In this document: in pieces, positions 36,018 to 44,523 of the stretch
How the letters are laid out: each line of letters starts with the position of its first letter
How positions within the stretch are numbered: the first letter of the stretch is position 1
Assembly (NCBI GenBank): GCA_038883335.1
Contig: JAVZMI010000003.1
Location: 1 to 64,000 of the forward strand
Length of the DNA stretch: 64,000 nucleotides
DNA from: Candidatus Bathyarchaeia archaeon
Lineage (GTDB): Archaea; Thermoproteota; Bathyarchaeia; Hecatellales; Hecatellaceae
Direction of reading: 5' to 3'
Program-made: the position numbers and the translations under genes
Notes under the pieces: generated by a model
Told to the model about the DNA's origin: nothing
Seen by the model: the letters and a program-made list of their open reading frames with translations, nothing else
Database searches by the model: none

Positions 36018-36860
36018 GTGAGGGTTAAAGTACGCCGGGTTAGAACTCGATACTGGAGACCTGGGACAGACTATATAAAGGAGATTCTGACGGCTGTCAG
36101 CAGTTTGGTTAGGGATGGTGACATTATCTCCATCTCGGAGAAGGCTATCTCAGTCGCTCAAGGTAACATCATAGACGAGGGTAAGGTTAACCCAGGCCCC
36201 CTAGCCCAAGCCTTAGCGCGATTTTGGATGAGAGTATTCTGGGGACATTTCCTCGGGTTTCTCTGTAGATTGAGAAGACGAACGATAGAGACATTGAAAC
36301 GTTACCCGTTGGAGGAGGGAGCGCGACACAAGCAAGTTGCACTTGATTTTGCGGGTATGCTTCAAGCCCTTCGCTTCGGCTCAGAAGGGGGAATTGACTC
36401 ATCAAATCTGCCCTACTCCTACTCTTGCCTCCCACTACGAGACCCAGCTTCGACAGCGGCCGAGATAGGCAATGCCATCAGAAACGCGACTGGGAGAGAT
36501 GTTATAGTCCTCATCACAGACTCGGATAAGACCTACTCGTTGAGAGGATTCCACCTCTCGCCCACGTATGTCAACTTTGAAGGCATCTTTTCAGGGGGAG
36601 GTTTCTTAACCTACCTAATGGGCAGGTTTTTCAAGATGAAACCTAGGTCGACACCTAAAGCCGTCTACCCTCTTGGCCGGCTGCATGCTGATGAAGCTCT
36701 TGATTTAGCGGAATATTCACACCAAATCAGGGGCCACGGTTCTGGGCGGACAGTCTGGGAGATGGCTGAGAGGTTCGGGGTGGGTCTGACTGGTGTGACA
36801 TGGGAGATGCTGGAGGCCGTCGACCATTACCCCATAGTCCTAATTCGGAGGGTAGATTAA
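36018..36860 (+). CDS. F420-0:gamma-glutamyl ligase-like protein (CofE paralog)
   Basis: This 280-residue protein is related to CofE: DGDIISISEKAISVAQGNIID at the N terminus, DVIVLITDSDKTY in place of the CofE metal motif, and PLGRLHADEALDLAE. The central part (FWMRVFWGHFLGFLCRLRRRTIETLKRYP) differs strongly from true CofE. Placed 40 bp after the mfnE-like gene, it may add glutamate to methanofuran or a related C1 cofactor instead of F420-0. GTG start. The specific substrate is an inference from context. Confidence 0.75.
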   Translation: MRVKVRRVRTRYWRPGTDYIKEILTAVSSLVRDGDIISISEKAISVAQGNIIDEGKVNPGPLAQALARFWMRVFWGHFLGFLCRLRRRTIETLKRYPLEEGARHKQVALDFAGMLQALRFGSEGGIDSSNLPYSYSCLPLRDPASTAAEIGNAIRNATGRDVIVLITDSDKTYSLRGFHLSPTYVNFEGIFSGGGFLTYLMGRFFKMKPRSTPKAVYPLGRLHADEALDLAEYSHQIRGHGSGRTVWEMAERFGVGLTGVTWEMLEAVDHYPIVLIRRVD

Positions 36861-36900
36861 AAAGGCTGGATGAGATAGGTTATTACTGGAGGGTAAGTAA

Positions 36901-37920
36901 TTGGTTGTTAAGGTAGGGGTTAATGGTTTTGGCACCATTGGCAAGAGAGTTGCCGACGCTGTTCATGCGCAGCCAGATATGAAACTTATGGGGGTAGTTA
37001 AAACTAAGCCTGACTATAAGGCTCGGGTGGCACTCAAGAAAGGATACAAGGTCTATGCGGCGACTGAGCAGTCGCTCAAAGAATTTGAGAAATCCGGAGT
37101 TGATTCGGCTGGCACTATTCTCGACCTGATGAAGGATGTAGACATAATTGTAGATGCAACCCCAGGGGGGCTTGGTGAGCAGAATAAGGCTGAACTTTAT
37201 GAAAGACAGAACATAAGGGCGATCTTTGAAGGAGGCGAGGAGGAGAAAGTAGCCGAGGTCTCATTCGTGGCACAATGCAACTTCGCTAAGGCGTTAGGTG
37301 CAAAGTATATCCGGTGTGTATCCTGCAATACCACCGGCTTTTGCAGAACTCTGCATGCCGTAGATCAAGCATTCGGCATAAAGAAGGCGTCCGCCACAGT
37401 GGTCAGGCGAGGAGCTGACCCCGAGGACACAAAGCGGGGGCCCATCGACGCAATAGTTCCCGACCCCACAAAGATTCCATCCCACCACGCGCCAGATGTC
37501 AACACGGTCCTTCCCCACCTGCCCTTCGTAACCATCGCTGTGAAGGTACCTACAACATACATGCATGTTCACGCTGTCATGGCTTCTCTTAAGACCACTG
37601 CAACTGCGGAGGATGTGGTTAAAGTTTTAGAGGATACAACAAGAATCATTCTCGTTAGTAAGAGTGACGGTTTAGGTTCGACGGCTGACCTTTTCGACTA
37701 TGCGAGGGATCTAGGGAGACCTAGAGAAGACCTTTATGAGATCTGCGTATGGCGTGAATCTGTCACCGTGATTGATGGCGACCTTTACTATCTCCAAGCA
37801 GTCCATCAAGAGGCAGACGTGATCCCTGAGAATGTGGATGCCATCCGAGCCTCAATGAATCTCTCGGATGCAGATAGGTCGATAAAGATGACTAACGCCA
37901 CGCTCGGGATTATCAAGTAA
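36901..37920 (+). CDS. gap: Glyceraldehyde-3-phosphate dehydrogenase (archaeal type II)
   Basis: The enzyme interconverts glyceraldehyde 3-phosphate and 1,3-bisphosphoglycerate in the archaeal central pathway. The 339-residue protein begins VKVGVNGFGTIGKRVADAV, has the catalytic Cys in CVSCNTTGFCRT and the RRGADPEDTKRGPIDAIVPDP and PSHHAPDVNTV segments found only in archaeal type GAPDH. TTG start at 36901. Confidence 0.96.
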   Translation: MVVKVGVNGFGTIGKRVADAVHAQPDMKLMGVVKTKPDYKARVALKKGYKVYAATEQSLKEFEKSGVDSAGTILDLMKDVDIIVDATPGGLGEQNKAELYERQNIRAIFEGGEEEKVAEVSFVAQCNFAKALGAKYIRCVSCNTTGFCRTLHAVDQAFGIKKASATVVRRGADPEDTKRGPIDAIVPDPTKIPSHHAPDVNTVLPHLPFVTIAVKVPTTYMHVHAVMASLKTTATAEDVVKVLEDTTRIILVSKSDGLGSTADLFDYARDLGRPREDLYEICVWRESVTVIDGDLYYLQAVHQEADVIPENVDAIRASMNLSDADRSIKMTNATLGIIK

Positions 37921-37966
37921 GTGTGATGCCGGCAGGTAAGCTGACAGCGCAGTAGCTTGGTTTAAC

Positions 37967-38350
37967 CTAGGCTATAATCAGTTTAACATATTCTATTTTT
38001 CCACTTCTTTGGAGTGAATTTGTAAGCTCTCTTATCCTATCCGCTTCTCCATCTAATATGAATAGTTCTAAGCATCTATCCTCCCTGAAACGGTTGTGAA
38101 GTTGGGTGTAGATCACGTCCAGAAAGTTGTGCTTTAACTTTGTGACAAAGTCCTCAGCCACATGATCGTGAATGAGTAGAAGCACCCCCTTAACTCTGCC
38201 AGTCAATGCTTTCTTCTCTCTAACGTCCGCCAGGAGCATCCTGACTCCTGCCCTGATCGCTTCGGATCTCCCAGAGAAGCCCATCTCTCTTTCAATGTCA
38301 TTCAGCTCTTCAAGCATCTTGCCGCTTATCGATATACTGATGTTCGCCAC
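37967..38350 (-). CDS. NikR-like metal-responsive regulator
   Basis: The 127-residue protein has an N-terminal ribbon-helix-helix (ISISGKMLEELNDIEREMGFSGRSEAIRAGV) and a C-terminal ACT-type metal domain as in NikR. The NikR ligand region is only partly kept: His in LLIHDHVAED, a single His in TQLHNR where NikR has HxH, and Cys in REDRCLEL. It is divergent from a ZIP transporter across a 98-bp A/T-rich region with the palindrome TTATTAATAA (38398-38407), and so probably controls it. The metal is uncertain. Confidence 0.85.
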   Translation of the reverse strand: MANISISISGKMLEELNDIEREMGFSGRSEAIRAGVRMLLADVREKKALTGRVKGVLLLIHDHVAEDFVTKLKHNFLDVIYTQLHNRFREDRCLELFILDGEADRIRELTNSLQRSGKIEYVKLIIA

Positions 38351-38448
38351 TCTAGCTCACCAAATTAATAGCAAAATTATAAGTTTATATATAAAAATTA
38401 TTAATAAAACGTCATAAACATAATAATTCTGGCGTTAGGGGAATCCAT
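38351..38448. promoter_or_regulatory. Shared regulatory region of the NikR-like gene and the ZIP transporter
   Basis: This 98-bp divergent region is very A/T-rich, with several TATA-like elements (TTTATATATAAA) and the 10-bp palindrome TTATTAATAA (38398-38407) that could be an operator. No copy of the bacterial NikR operator was seen. Confidence 0.45.
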
Positions 38449-39303
38449 TTGGGTAGAGCGGGAAGTCCAGTCATGGTATTGCTTTTGATGGGCTTAACCC
38501 CGCTTGAACACCTCGATTCCTATCCTCACAACACTCCTCCTCTCGGGTACTTGATAGACCCTTACACCTGGCTTTACAGCCTCCTAGGCGTGTTAGCTGT
38601 GAGCCTCATTTCGCTTATTGGCATCTTCACTGTCTCCTTAAGCCAGAGGCACCTTAGTGAAGTTCTCCTTTACTTGGTCGCCCTTTCTGTAGGAGGACTC
38701 TTTGGGGGTGCCTTGATTCACTTGGTGCCGGAGGTCATCGAGCAGGCGGGATTTAGACTTGAGATGTCACTCTACATCTTGGTTGGGATAGTGACCTTCT
38801 TCGTAGTTGAGAAACTGATTCGTTGGAGACATTGCCACATACCAACTTCAGAGGCACATCCACACCCTTTAGGAGTTATGAATTTGGTCGGGGACGGCGT
38901 TCATAACTTCATCGACGGCTTAATCATCGGCTCGAGTTATATGGCGGGTGTACATGTAGGGGGCGCAACAACTCTCGCAGTCATATTACATGAGATACCT
39001 CAAGAGATAGGTGACTTCGGCGTTCTGGTGCACGCCGGGTTGAGCAAGTCAAAGGCGCTGGCATTAAACTTTTTAACTGCTATAACAGCGATGTTCGGCG
39101 CTGTTACTGCATTACTCTTAACTACCTATATTGAGGGGTTAATAGTCGTCATGACGCTCTTCGCTGCGGGAGGCTTCATCTATGTGGCAGGCTCTGATCT
39201 TGTGCCTGAACTACATAAGGAGGTACACCCGAAGAAGTCCATACTGCAGCTCCTCACGTTAATTTTAGGAGTCCTCATCATGCTTGCCTTAAAATATTCG
39301 TAG
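38449..39303 (+). CDS. ZIP-family divalent metal transporter
   Basis: The 284-residue membrane protein carries metals such as zinc, iron or manganese into the cytosol. About eight membrane segments are visible, with the family metal motifs HNFIDGLIIG in segment four and HEIPQEIGDFG in segment five, plus a His-rich loop (RWRHCHIPTSEAHPHP) before them. TTG start with AGGGGA six bases upstream; ATG 38473 is an alternative. It is divergent from a NikR-like regulator gene. Confidence 0.92.
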   Translation: MGRAGSPVMVLLLMGLTPLEHLDSYPHNTPPLGYLIDPYTWLYSLLGVLAVSLISLIGIFTVSLSQRHLSEVLLYLVALSVGGLFGGALIHLVPEVIEQAGFRLEMSLYILVGIVTFFVVEKLIRWRHCHIPTSEAHPHPLGVMNLVGDGVHNFIDGLIIGSSYMAGVHVGGATTLAVILHEIPQEIGDFGVLVHAGLSKSKALALNFLTAITAMFGAVTALLLTTYIEGLIVVMTLFAAGGFIYVAGSDLVPELHKEVHPKKSILQLLTLILGVLIMLALKYS

Positions 39304-39500
39304 GTTCAGGGCCCATTCCAAACCCAGTCCTACTATGTTTTTACTCAAACGAATCTGCCATACCCCCAATTTAACATCTATGGTTGCAAAGATAATAGAA
39401 AAATTGAACTGTAACGCAGCCAAGTAGTGAAACCTTTACCTAACAGTAACGCTATAGTGTGTACAAGGCTCAAACATAGCTGACTGCGTGAGGTGTGAAT

Positions 39501-40829
39501 ATGTCAAAGTTACACTTTACGGTTCCCCGGGGGATGAGAGACATCGAAGCCGAGGAGATGGCTGTGAGGCTTTGGGTTTCGAAACGGATACTTGAAACTC
39601 TCAGGCTGTATGGCTTTAGGTTGGTAGAACCTTCTCCAATCGAGAACCTCGAGACACTGGAAGCAAAGTGCGGCCCCAGCATAAGGGATGAGATCTACTG
39701 GTTTGAGGATAAAGCTGGGCGAAAACAAGGGCTACGCTTCGACCTCACAGTGGGGCTAGCGAGGATGGTAGCAAACCACCCTGACTGGCATTTACCCCTG
39801 AAGCTTTGCGCCTTTTCAAACATGTGGCGTTACGATGAACCACAGTTCGGCCGCTACAGGTGCTTCTATCAGTGGGATGCAGAAATATTTGGGAGCCCCT
39901 TGGCGGAGGCTGACGCTGAAGTTATTGCTTTAAGCCTCGACATCTTGGAGGCACTAGGACTGAAGAATGTTGAGGCGAGAATCAGTAGCCGTAAGGTTGC
40001 AGAAGGCTTACTCACTGAACTTGGAATACACACACCTGGACGACTGGAAAATGTGCTACGAATTGTCGACAAATTTAGGAAACAATCGAGGACCGAGGTA
40101 GAATCTGAGCTTGTTGGAATAGGACTCTCAAAGCAGCAGATTGAGGCAGTTCTGAAATTTGCGTCGATAAATGGAGGGGTAGAGGAGGTCTCAAAAGAGC
40201 TGCTTCAGCTCGTTACTAAGAGCCCGAGACTTGAGGAAGGCATAGAAAACTTGGCGGTAATTGAAGATTCCATTGAGGCACTAGGGAAGATTGACCGTTG
40301 CACATTCGATATGAGTATAGTCCGAGGGATAGGCTACTATGACGGCATGGTCTTTGAGGTATTCGACAAGAACTGCGAGGAGGTAGGTGCTCTTGTAGGC
40401 GGCGGCAGGTTCGACGCCCTATGCACCACCTACGGCAGGGAAGTCCACGCTACAGGAGCAGCTGGGGGCATTGAGCGGTTGATGCTCTCCCTTGAAAAGA
40501 CGGGACTCATATCAAATGTATCCAGAGTGCCTCAAGTCTACATAGTTACCCCTCTGTCCTCAGTGCGCAGTGCAGCTTTGAGACTGGCTCAACGGTTAAG
40601 AGCTGAAGGTATCTCCACAGATTATGACTTGAAAGGACGATCTTTAACAAAACAACTAGAGCACGCCGATAGCTTGAAAGTACCTTTTGTGTTAATAACA
40701 GGAACTAAAGAGGAGGAGCGAGGAGTGGTTAAGGTTAGGGATATGCGTGAGAGACATGAGTTAGAGGTTAAACTTACGGATGTCACAAACTACCTGAGGA
40801 AAAAGCTAAGTGAAACAGGGGAGACCTGA
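39501..40829 (+). CDS. hisS: Histidyl-tRNA synthetase
   Basis: This class II synthetase charges tRNA-His. The 442-residue protein has motif 1 (RGMRDIEAEEM onward), motif 2 with MWRYDEPQFGRYRCFYQWDAE, the histidine-binding GIGYYDGMVFEVF (usually LxYYTGxVFE), motif 3 GAAGGIERLML and a C-terminal anticodon domain. ATG 39501 has a strong GAGGTG five bases before it; the GTG at 39495 lies in that spacer. Followed two bases later by a zinc-ribbon gene. Confidence 0.96.
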   Translation: MSKLHFTVPRGMRDIEAEEMAVRLWVSKRILETLRLYGFRLVEPSPIENLETLEAKCGPSIRDEIYWFEDKAGRKQGLRFDLTVGLARMVANHPDWHLPLKLCAFSNMWRYDEPQFGRYRCFYQWDAEIFGSPLAEADAEVIALSLDILEALGLKNVEARISSRKVAEGLLTELGIHTPGRLENVLRIVDKFRKQSRTEVESELVGIGLSKQQIEAVLKFASINGGVEEVSKELLQLVTKSPRLEEGIENLAVIEDSIEALGKIDRCTFDMSIVRGIGYYDGMVFEVFDKNCEEVGALVGGGRFDALCTTYGREVHATGAAGGIERLMLSLEKTGLISNVSRVPQVYIVTPLSSVRSAALRLAQRLRAEGISTDYDLKGRSLTKQLEHADSLKVPFVLITGTKEEERGVVKVRDMRERHELEVKLTDVTNYLRKKLSETGET

Positions 40830-40831
40830 AG

Positions 40832-41116
40832 TTGCCAAAAAGAATCGCCCCCTCAAAGTGTCCAAGCTGTGGTTCTAGTAGGATATTCAGACAGCAAGTA
40901 GAGATGCTGGGCTCTGGAACGAAGGGTCACCGCTTCGACGCCTATATCTGTGAAGTGTGTAAATACGCCCAGCTATACTATAAAGGCTCAAGCAGCCCAG
41001 TAAGCCGAGAGGTTGAAGGGACTATCGGTGTAGAGATAAAGAAAGATTCAGCCACGCTACCCTCAAGCTGCACGGACGAGCACCACAAGGCAAGTCTGCT
41101 TAGTAAACGTGATTGA
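40832..41116 (+). CDS. Small zinc-ribbon protein
   Basis: This 94-residue protein contains a single zinc ribbon: CPSCGSSRIF and, 30 residues on, YICEVCKYAQLYY. The C-terminal 40 residues are probably disordered. TTG at 40832 follows the hisS stop directly, so it is cotranscribed with hisS. The function is unknown, and it resembles generic nucleic-acid-associated ribbons. Confidence 0.75.
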   Translation: MPKRIAPSKCPSCGSSRIFRQQVEMLGSGTKGHRFDAYICEVCKYAQLYYKGSSSPVSREVEGTIGVEIKKDSATLPSSCTDEHHKASLLSKRD

Positions 41117-41485
41117 TCGGCAACCATGTGCTTAGATTAAATATGAAAAATGGAGCTTTTATATTGAAAAAAGCGGTAATTTTATTTTTTAATAATAAAT
41201 ATGTCTCAAAAACCAGGTATTTCCAAGTTTAAGTGCCAAATTTTCTCTTTTTAAGATAACTTGGATGGCTTCTAGTGAGCCTTTTTAAGTTTTAAGACAT
41301 TTCTATTTAAAAAATAGAGAGAGAAGACGGCTCATTATACAACTTCCCCTACCTCGCGGGGGTATTCCACGTCTAGTAGCTCAATCTTGTTAGTTACTTT
41401 TAGATACTTAATGCTTAAATAAAGTCGCTGAAAATGAAAACCCATATCGCCAAGAGACCTAGCGTTTCAGAGCCAGGTTTCTAAG
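41117..41485. other. A/T-rich intergenic region upstream of the JAMM gene
   Basis: There is no supported gene. Oligo-T and oligo-A runs at 41180-41330 could include terminators. A TTAAATA element near 41413 is a candidate promoter for the JAMM gene. A 36-codon frame on the minus strand around 41340-41450 was noticed but has no ribosome site or similarity. Confidence 0.4.
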
Positions 41486-42022
41486 GTGGAAGGCGTGGGA
41501 CGCAAGTCTCATAAGATGGTCAGAATTCATAAAGATGCACTCGCCACAATGATCTTCTCAACCGTTGAGGCCTATCCCAGAGAGGTCGCAGGCATCCTCT
41601 TTGGTAAGAATGGCTGTGGCGACAGTTACGGCTGCCTCCTAGCTTTCCCACTTCAAGTGGTAAAAAGGAGGGGGGACTCTGGGTTAGTCTGGCAACCTCG
41701 TCTTTTGAGTAGAGTGGAACGACTTCAATCTCAACTGATGGGTCTAGAGTTTTTGGGTATGTTCCACTCTCACACTCGTATAGGCAAGTATCCCTACCAT
41801 GACCTTTACCCCAGCGATGTAGATGTTGAGAGTTGGAAAGATAACAACTACCCGTTAGAGTTGATAATAGGCTCAAGTCTGCGTAGGAAGAAGAAAAATA
41901 TGAAGCTTCACAATCTCAGGGATGGAACGTTATCGATGAGTCTGGGGCGATTCGATTTTAAAGTTCGAGGATTCATCAACCCTGAAGACCCAGCCCCGAC
42001 CTTCCTCGCAATCCCACAATAG
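41486..42022 (+). CDS. JAMM/MPN+ metalloprotease-like protein
   Basis: JAMM peptidases remove ubiquitin-like modifiers or act in cofactor maturation. The 178-residue protein has the conserved Glu in YPREVAGILFG and the metal motif starting MFHSH and ending YPSDVD. The loop between the second His and the Ser is 13 residues instead of the usual 7 (HSHTRIGKYPYHDLYPSD). The rest fits a single JAB1/MPN domain. No ubiquitin-like gene is nearby. GTG at 41486 is used; GTG 41495 or ATG 41516 are alternatives. Confidence 0.82.
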   Translation: MEGVGRKSHKMVRIHKDALATMIFSTVEAYPREVAGILFGKNGCGDSYGCLLAFPLQVVKRRGDSGLVWQPRLLSRVERLQSQLMGLEFLGMFHSHTRIGKYPYHDLYPSDVDVESWKDNNYPLELIIGSSLRRKKKNMKLHNLRDGTLSMSLGRFDFKVRGFINPEDPAPTFLAIPQ

Positions 42023-42133
42023 AAAAGTGAGGCCGCCATCAACTAAACTGGGGAGGTGATTTGTGAGAGATTAAAATGTGGGGATAAATGAGTTGCGTGG
42101 TAATTAGGAAAAAAGGGAAGAACTTAACTCGAT

Positions 42134-42172
42134 TTACTTTTTACTTTTTGCTGCTTTCTTCTTCTTCGCCAT
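42134..42172 (-). CDS. Possible 12-aa lysine-rich peptide
   Basis: The frame ATG to TAA encodes MAKKKKAAKSKK, with GAGGAG about nine bases before the ATG and A/T-rich promoter-like DNA beyond. It is too short to be secure. It is recorded because another tiny Lys-rich frame with good signals occurs at 50616-50705. Confidence 0.2.
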   Translation of the reverse strand: MAKKKKAAKSKK

Positions 42173-42267
42173 TAACTTTCTCTCCTCTAAGAAGAATCTT
42201 CATCTATAAATTTATTGTTCGAAGTTTATAAGTTTTTTCGAACAGTTTGGTATCTTACCTGTATGAG

Positions 42268-42795
42268 TTATGGGTTGAATTGGGAGAGAGAGTAGTAAAC
42301 TATCTCGCCCCTCCTCTCAATAACCCCCAGTATCATCTCTTTCTTCAGGTTGCTTGAGTAGTTCAGAGCTTTCGCCATGTCACCTACTAAAATGGGCTCG
42401 CCTTCGAATACACCGTAAACGATGTACTGTGCAGCCTCTTTACCGTAGGTGCCTCTCTCGTAGACTCTAAAGTCCACGCCTAAACCGAAACCCGACTTTA
42501 CAACATATCCCCTCTCACGTAGGTCTCTATAGATGAGGTATCTTGCCCAAATTCTTCTATCCTTGCTACGGTAAAGATCGAGCAACTCCTTGAAGGCAAC
42601 TTTCTCACCAGTCTCCTCATCTAACACATCAAGCCAACCCTCAGCGAGGAGGTATAACGCCTCATACGGAGCTAATTCTATACTATTTCCAATTTTATCT
42701 CCATAACCTCGTTCGAGGAGAATTTGGCCAGAGGCCAGATCTTGCACACAGACCTTTCTGCCTGAGAGTACGGCTGTAACTTTGCGCTGCTCCAT
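42268..42795 (-). CDS. endA: tRNA-splicing endonuclease subunit, catalytic His not visible
   Basis: The enzyme cuts introns from pre-tRNA. The 175-residue protein has both halves of the archaeal EndA monomer: an N-terminal domain (APYEALYLLAEGWLDVLDE) and a C-terminal nuclease domain with YVVKSGFGLGVDFRVYERG (catalytic Tyr) and SSNLKKEMILGVI (Lys). Where most EndA have a catalytic His before the YLV strand, this sequence reads KEAAQYIVYGV. It may be the structural partner of a heteromeric enzyme. ATG 42795 is used because the upstream GTG lies within its GAGGTG ribosome site. Confidence 0.88.
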   Translation of the reverse strand: MEQRKVTAVLSGRKVCVQDLASGQILLERGYGDKIGNSIELAPYEALYLLAEGWLDVLDEETGEKVAFKELLDLYRSKDRRIWARYLIYRDLRERGYVVKSGFGLGVDFRVYERGTYGKEAAQYIVYGVFEGEPILVGDMAKALNYSSNLKKEMILGVIERRGEIVYYSLSQFNP

Positions 42796-42827
42796 CAGCA
42801 CCTCGCCATCACAAGTAAAAGGCTGGT

Positions 42828-44006
42828 CTATCTCATATAAATCTCGACTATGTCACCATCCCTCAGCTCTGTATCAGCGCCAACCCTCTCACCGGGAAAC
42901 TTTGCTGACGGCCCCCAGATCCTCGCAAACCTAAACCGTCTCTCGAAGTCGCTATGTATCCCTGCGGCAAGGTCAATTATCTTCGAGCCCCTTCTGAGGA
43001 TGAAGGGTTTATCACATCCAGGCTGACCTGGTCGGCGGGTGTACACTCGTAGTATACCCAGAAAGCTGAAGATCTTATGCTTCAGCAGCTCAATATTCAT
43101 CCCGGTCTTCGCTGACACCCCTACAGTCTCGAATCTATCACCCACCTCCCTGACGAAGTCGTCCATCAATGCAGCTGGAGGCGTATGGTCCAGTTTATTC
43201 ACAACCACCATAAACGGTTTAAAAACAGCATGTTGCAGGATGGCTTTCTTCAGGTCTTCCTCGTCAACTTCGCCCCAGATTTTGACCAGTGCGTTGTTTA
43301 TCCCTGAGTTCCTTAGGATCTCAGGGATCTTATGGACGCCACCAACGAACCTGCCACTGGTTGAGAAGACCTTAATCCCCCCACCCCCAGTCCGCTCTAT
43401 CTCTACCCCAAAGGTCCTCTCACTCTCTGGATAGATTGCCGCGGCCTCAAGCTCACCTAATATGAGATTCAATTGCTCCGAGAGATCTTTGCTTCCATCT
43501 ATGAGGAGTATGATGCCGTCAGAGTTTCGTGCAAGCCCCAAAACTGAGAGCCCCCAAGCTCTGCCTTCAGCGGCACCCTCCATTAACGCCGGCGCCTCAA
43601 CGATCTGTATCTGGATGTCCTCAAAATCCATCATCCCGGCCACTGGCACAGAGGTGGTGTAAGGGTGACTGCCAACCTCAACATCGACATTGGTCAGAGC
43701 CTTTAATAGCTCGCTCTTGCCGCTCTGGGTTAGACCCAGAAGTACAACGCGAGCGGCGCCCTCCCTATCAATGTCGTAGGGGGTTCTACCGCCGCCTAGA
43801 GCCTTGCGGCGCTTACGGGCCTCCTCTTGTTCATCCCTCAGTTTTGCAAGCCTAGTTTTGAGGTGGGCCCTGAGCTTCATGGTTCCCTTATGCTCTGGGA
43901 TAGAGTTGATGTACTCCTCCAGCGCCTTTATCTTCTCAGGTAAGGAGCGGGCTGCCCTATACTTTTTCTCAAGCTCCGCACAGATGGGAGGTAGGTTGGT
44001 TGGCAT
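42828..44006 (-). CDS. DRG/OBG-type GTPase with TGS domain
   Basis: The 392-residue protein belongs to the DRG group of translation-linked GTPases. A helical N terminus leads into the G domain: Walker A GLTQSGKS, VEAPALMEG in place of the usual DxPG, NKLD for guanine specificity, and SAKTGMN. A C-terminal TGS domain ends with RVGADTELRDGDIVEIYMR. Unlike canonical DRG (GxPSVGKS, DLPG), switch and P-loop residues are altered, so it is a divergent member. It lies upstream of endA on the same strand, 32 bp away. Confidence 0.9.
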   Translation of the reverse strand: MPTNLPPICAELEKKYRAARSLPEKIKALEEYINSIPEHKGTMKLRAHLKTRLAKLRDEQEEARKRRKALGGGRTPYDIDREGAARVVLLGLTQSGKSELLKALTNVDVEVGSHPYTTSVPVAGMMDFEDIQIQIVEAPALMEGAAEGRAWGLSVLGLARNSDGIILLIDGSKDLSEQLNLILGELEAAAIYPESERTFGVEIERTGGGGIKVFSTSGRFVGGVHKIPEILRNSGINNALVKIWGEVDEEDLKKAILQHAVFKPFMVVVNKLDHTPPAALMDDFVREVGDRFETVGVSAKTGMNIELLKHKIFSFLGILRVYTRRPGQPGCDKPFILRRGSKIIDLAAGIHSDFERRFRFARIWGPSAKFPGERVGADTELRDGDIVEIYMR

Positions 44007-44523
44007 AGCTGTTACTGAGTAGTTTCGAGTTTCTAATGAATTTAACCCCGCCTATGGGCGACAAAGACGAAGCCGAGTTTTGATCGCCAGAAGCATCTAA
44101 AGCTTGACCAAGCTAATTGGTCGGCTAAGTGTGATATGTTTACACCTATTGAAGATAGGCAGGGGATCTTACTGAGAAAAGTCTTAATAGCGAATGGTGG
44201 TTTGAAGATGGAAATCCGAGCGCGCCTGAGGGGTTACTTCTCTCCTTTTTCAGTGAACTGTTTCTCCACCCTGATCCTGCCCTTCACACTCTTCATAACC
44301 AGTTTACAATTATCTTATGGTTCGCTCCTAAACAACCTGCTTCTTCAAAGCATAACTCCACCAGACCGAACAGTCTAAGTTTATATTAATTCTTTTCACC
44401 GAAATTCAAATGCCGCCCACTAGGGTGCTAAGCTGAGCACCTGAGAAGCTTTCACCGCCTGTTAAAGGTTATAAGATGAATAGTTTAACGTATTCTGGAT
44501 TCGAAAGGGTTGAGTGATCTCAG
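44007..44523. other. Intergenic region between the divergent DRG and aminotransferase genes
   Basis: There is no supported gene in 517 bp. An inverted repeat GACCAA-5-TTGGTC (44106-44122) could be a regulator site. An 80-codon frame on the plus strand (44136-44378) shows one hydrophobic stretch but no homology or ribosome site. Confidence 0.4.

Noticed and set aside
36018-36860. Calling the CofE paralog simply cofE
   Set aside because: The central third is unlike CofE and the genomic context is methanofuran biosynthesis, so the symbol was left empty.
41340-41450. A 36-codon minus-strand frame (MGFHFQRLYLSIKYL…)
   Set aside because: It lacks a convincing ribosome site or promoter and overlaps the upstream region of the JAMM gene.
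44136-44378. 80-codon frame with one hydrophobic stretch
   Set aside because: No start signals; lies in a divergent intergenic region and the pattern is weak.
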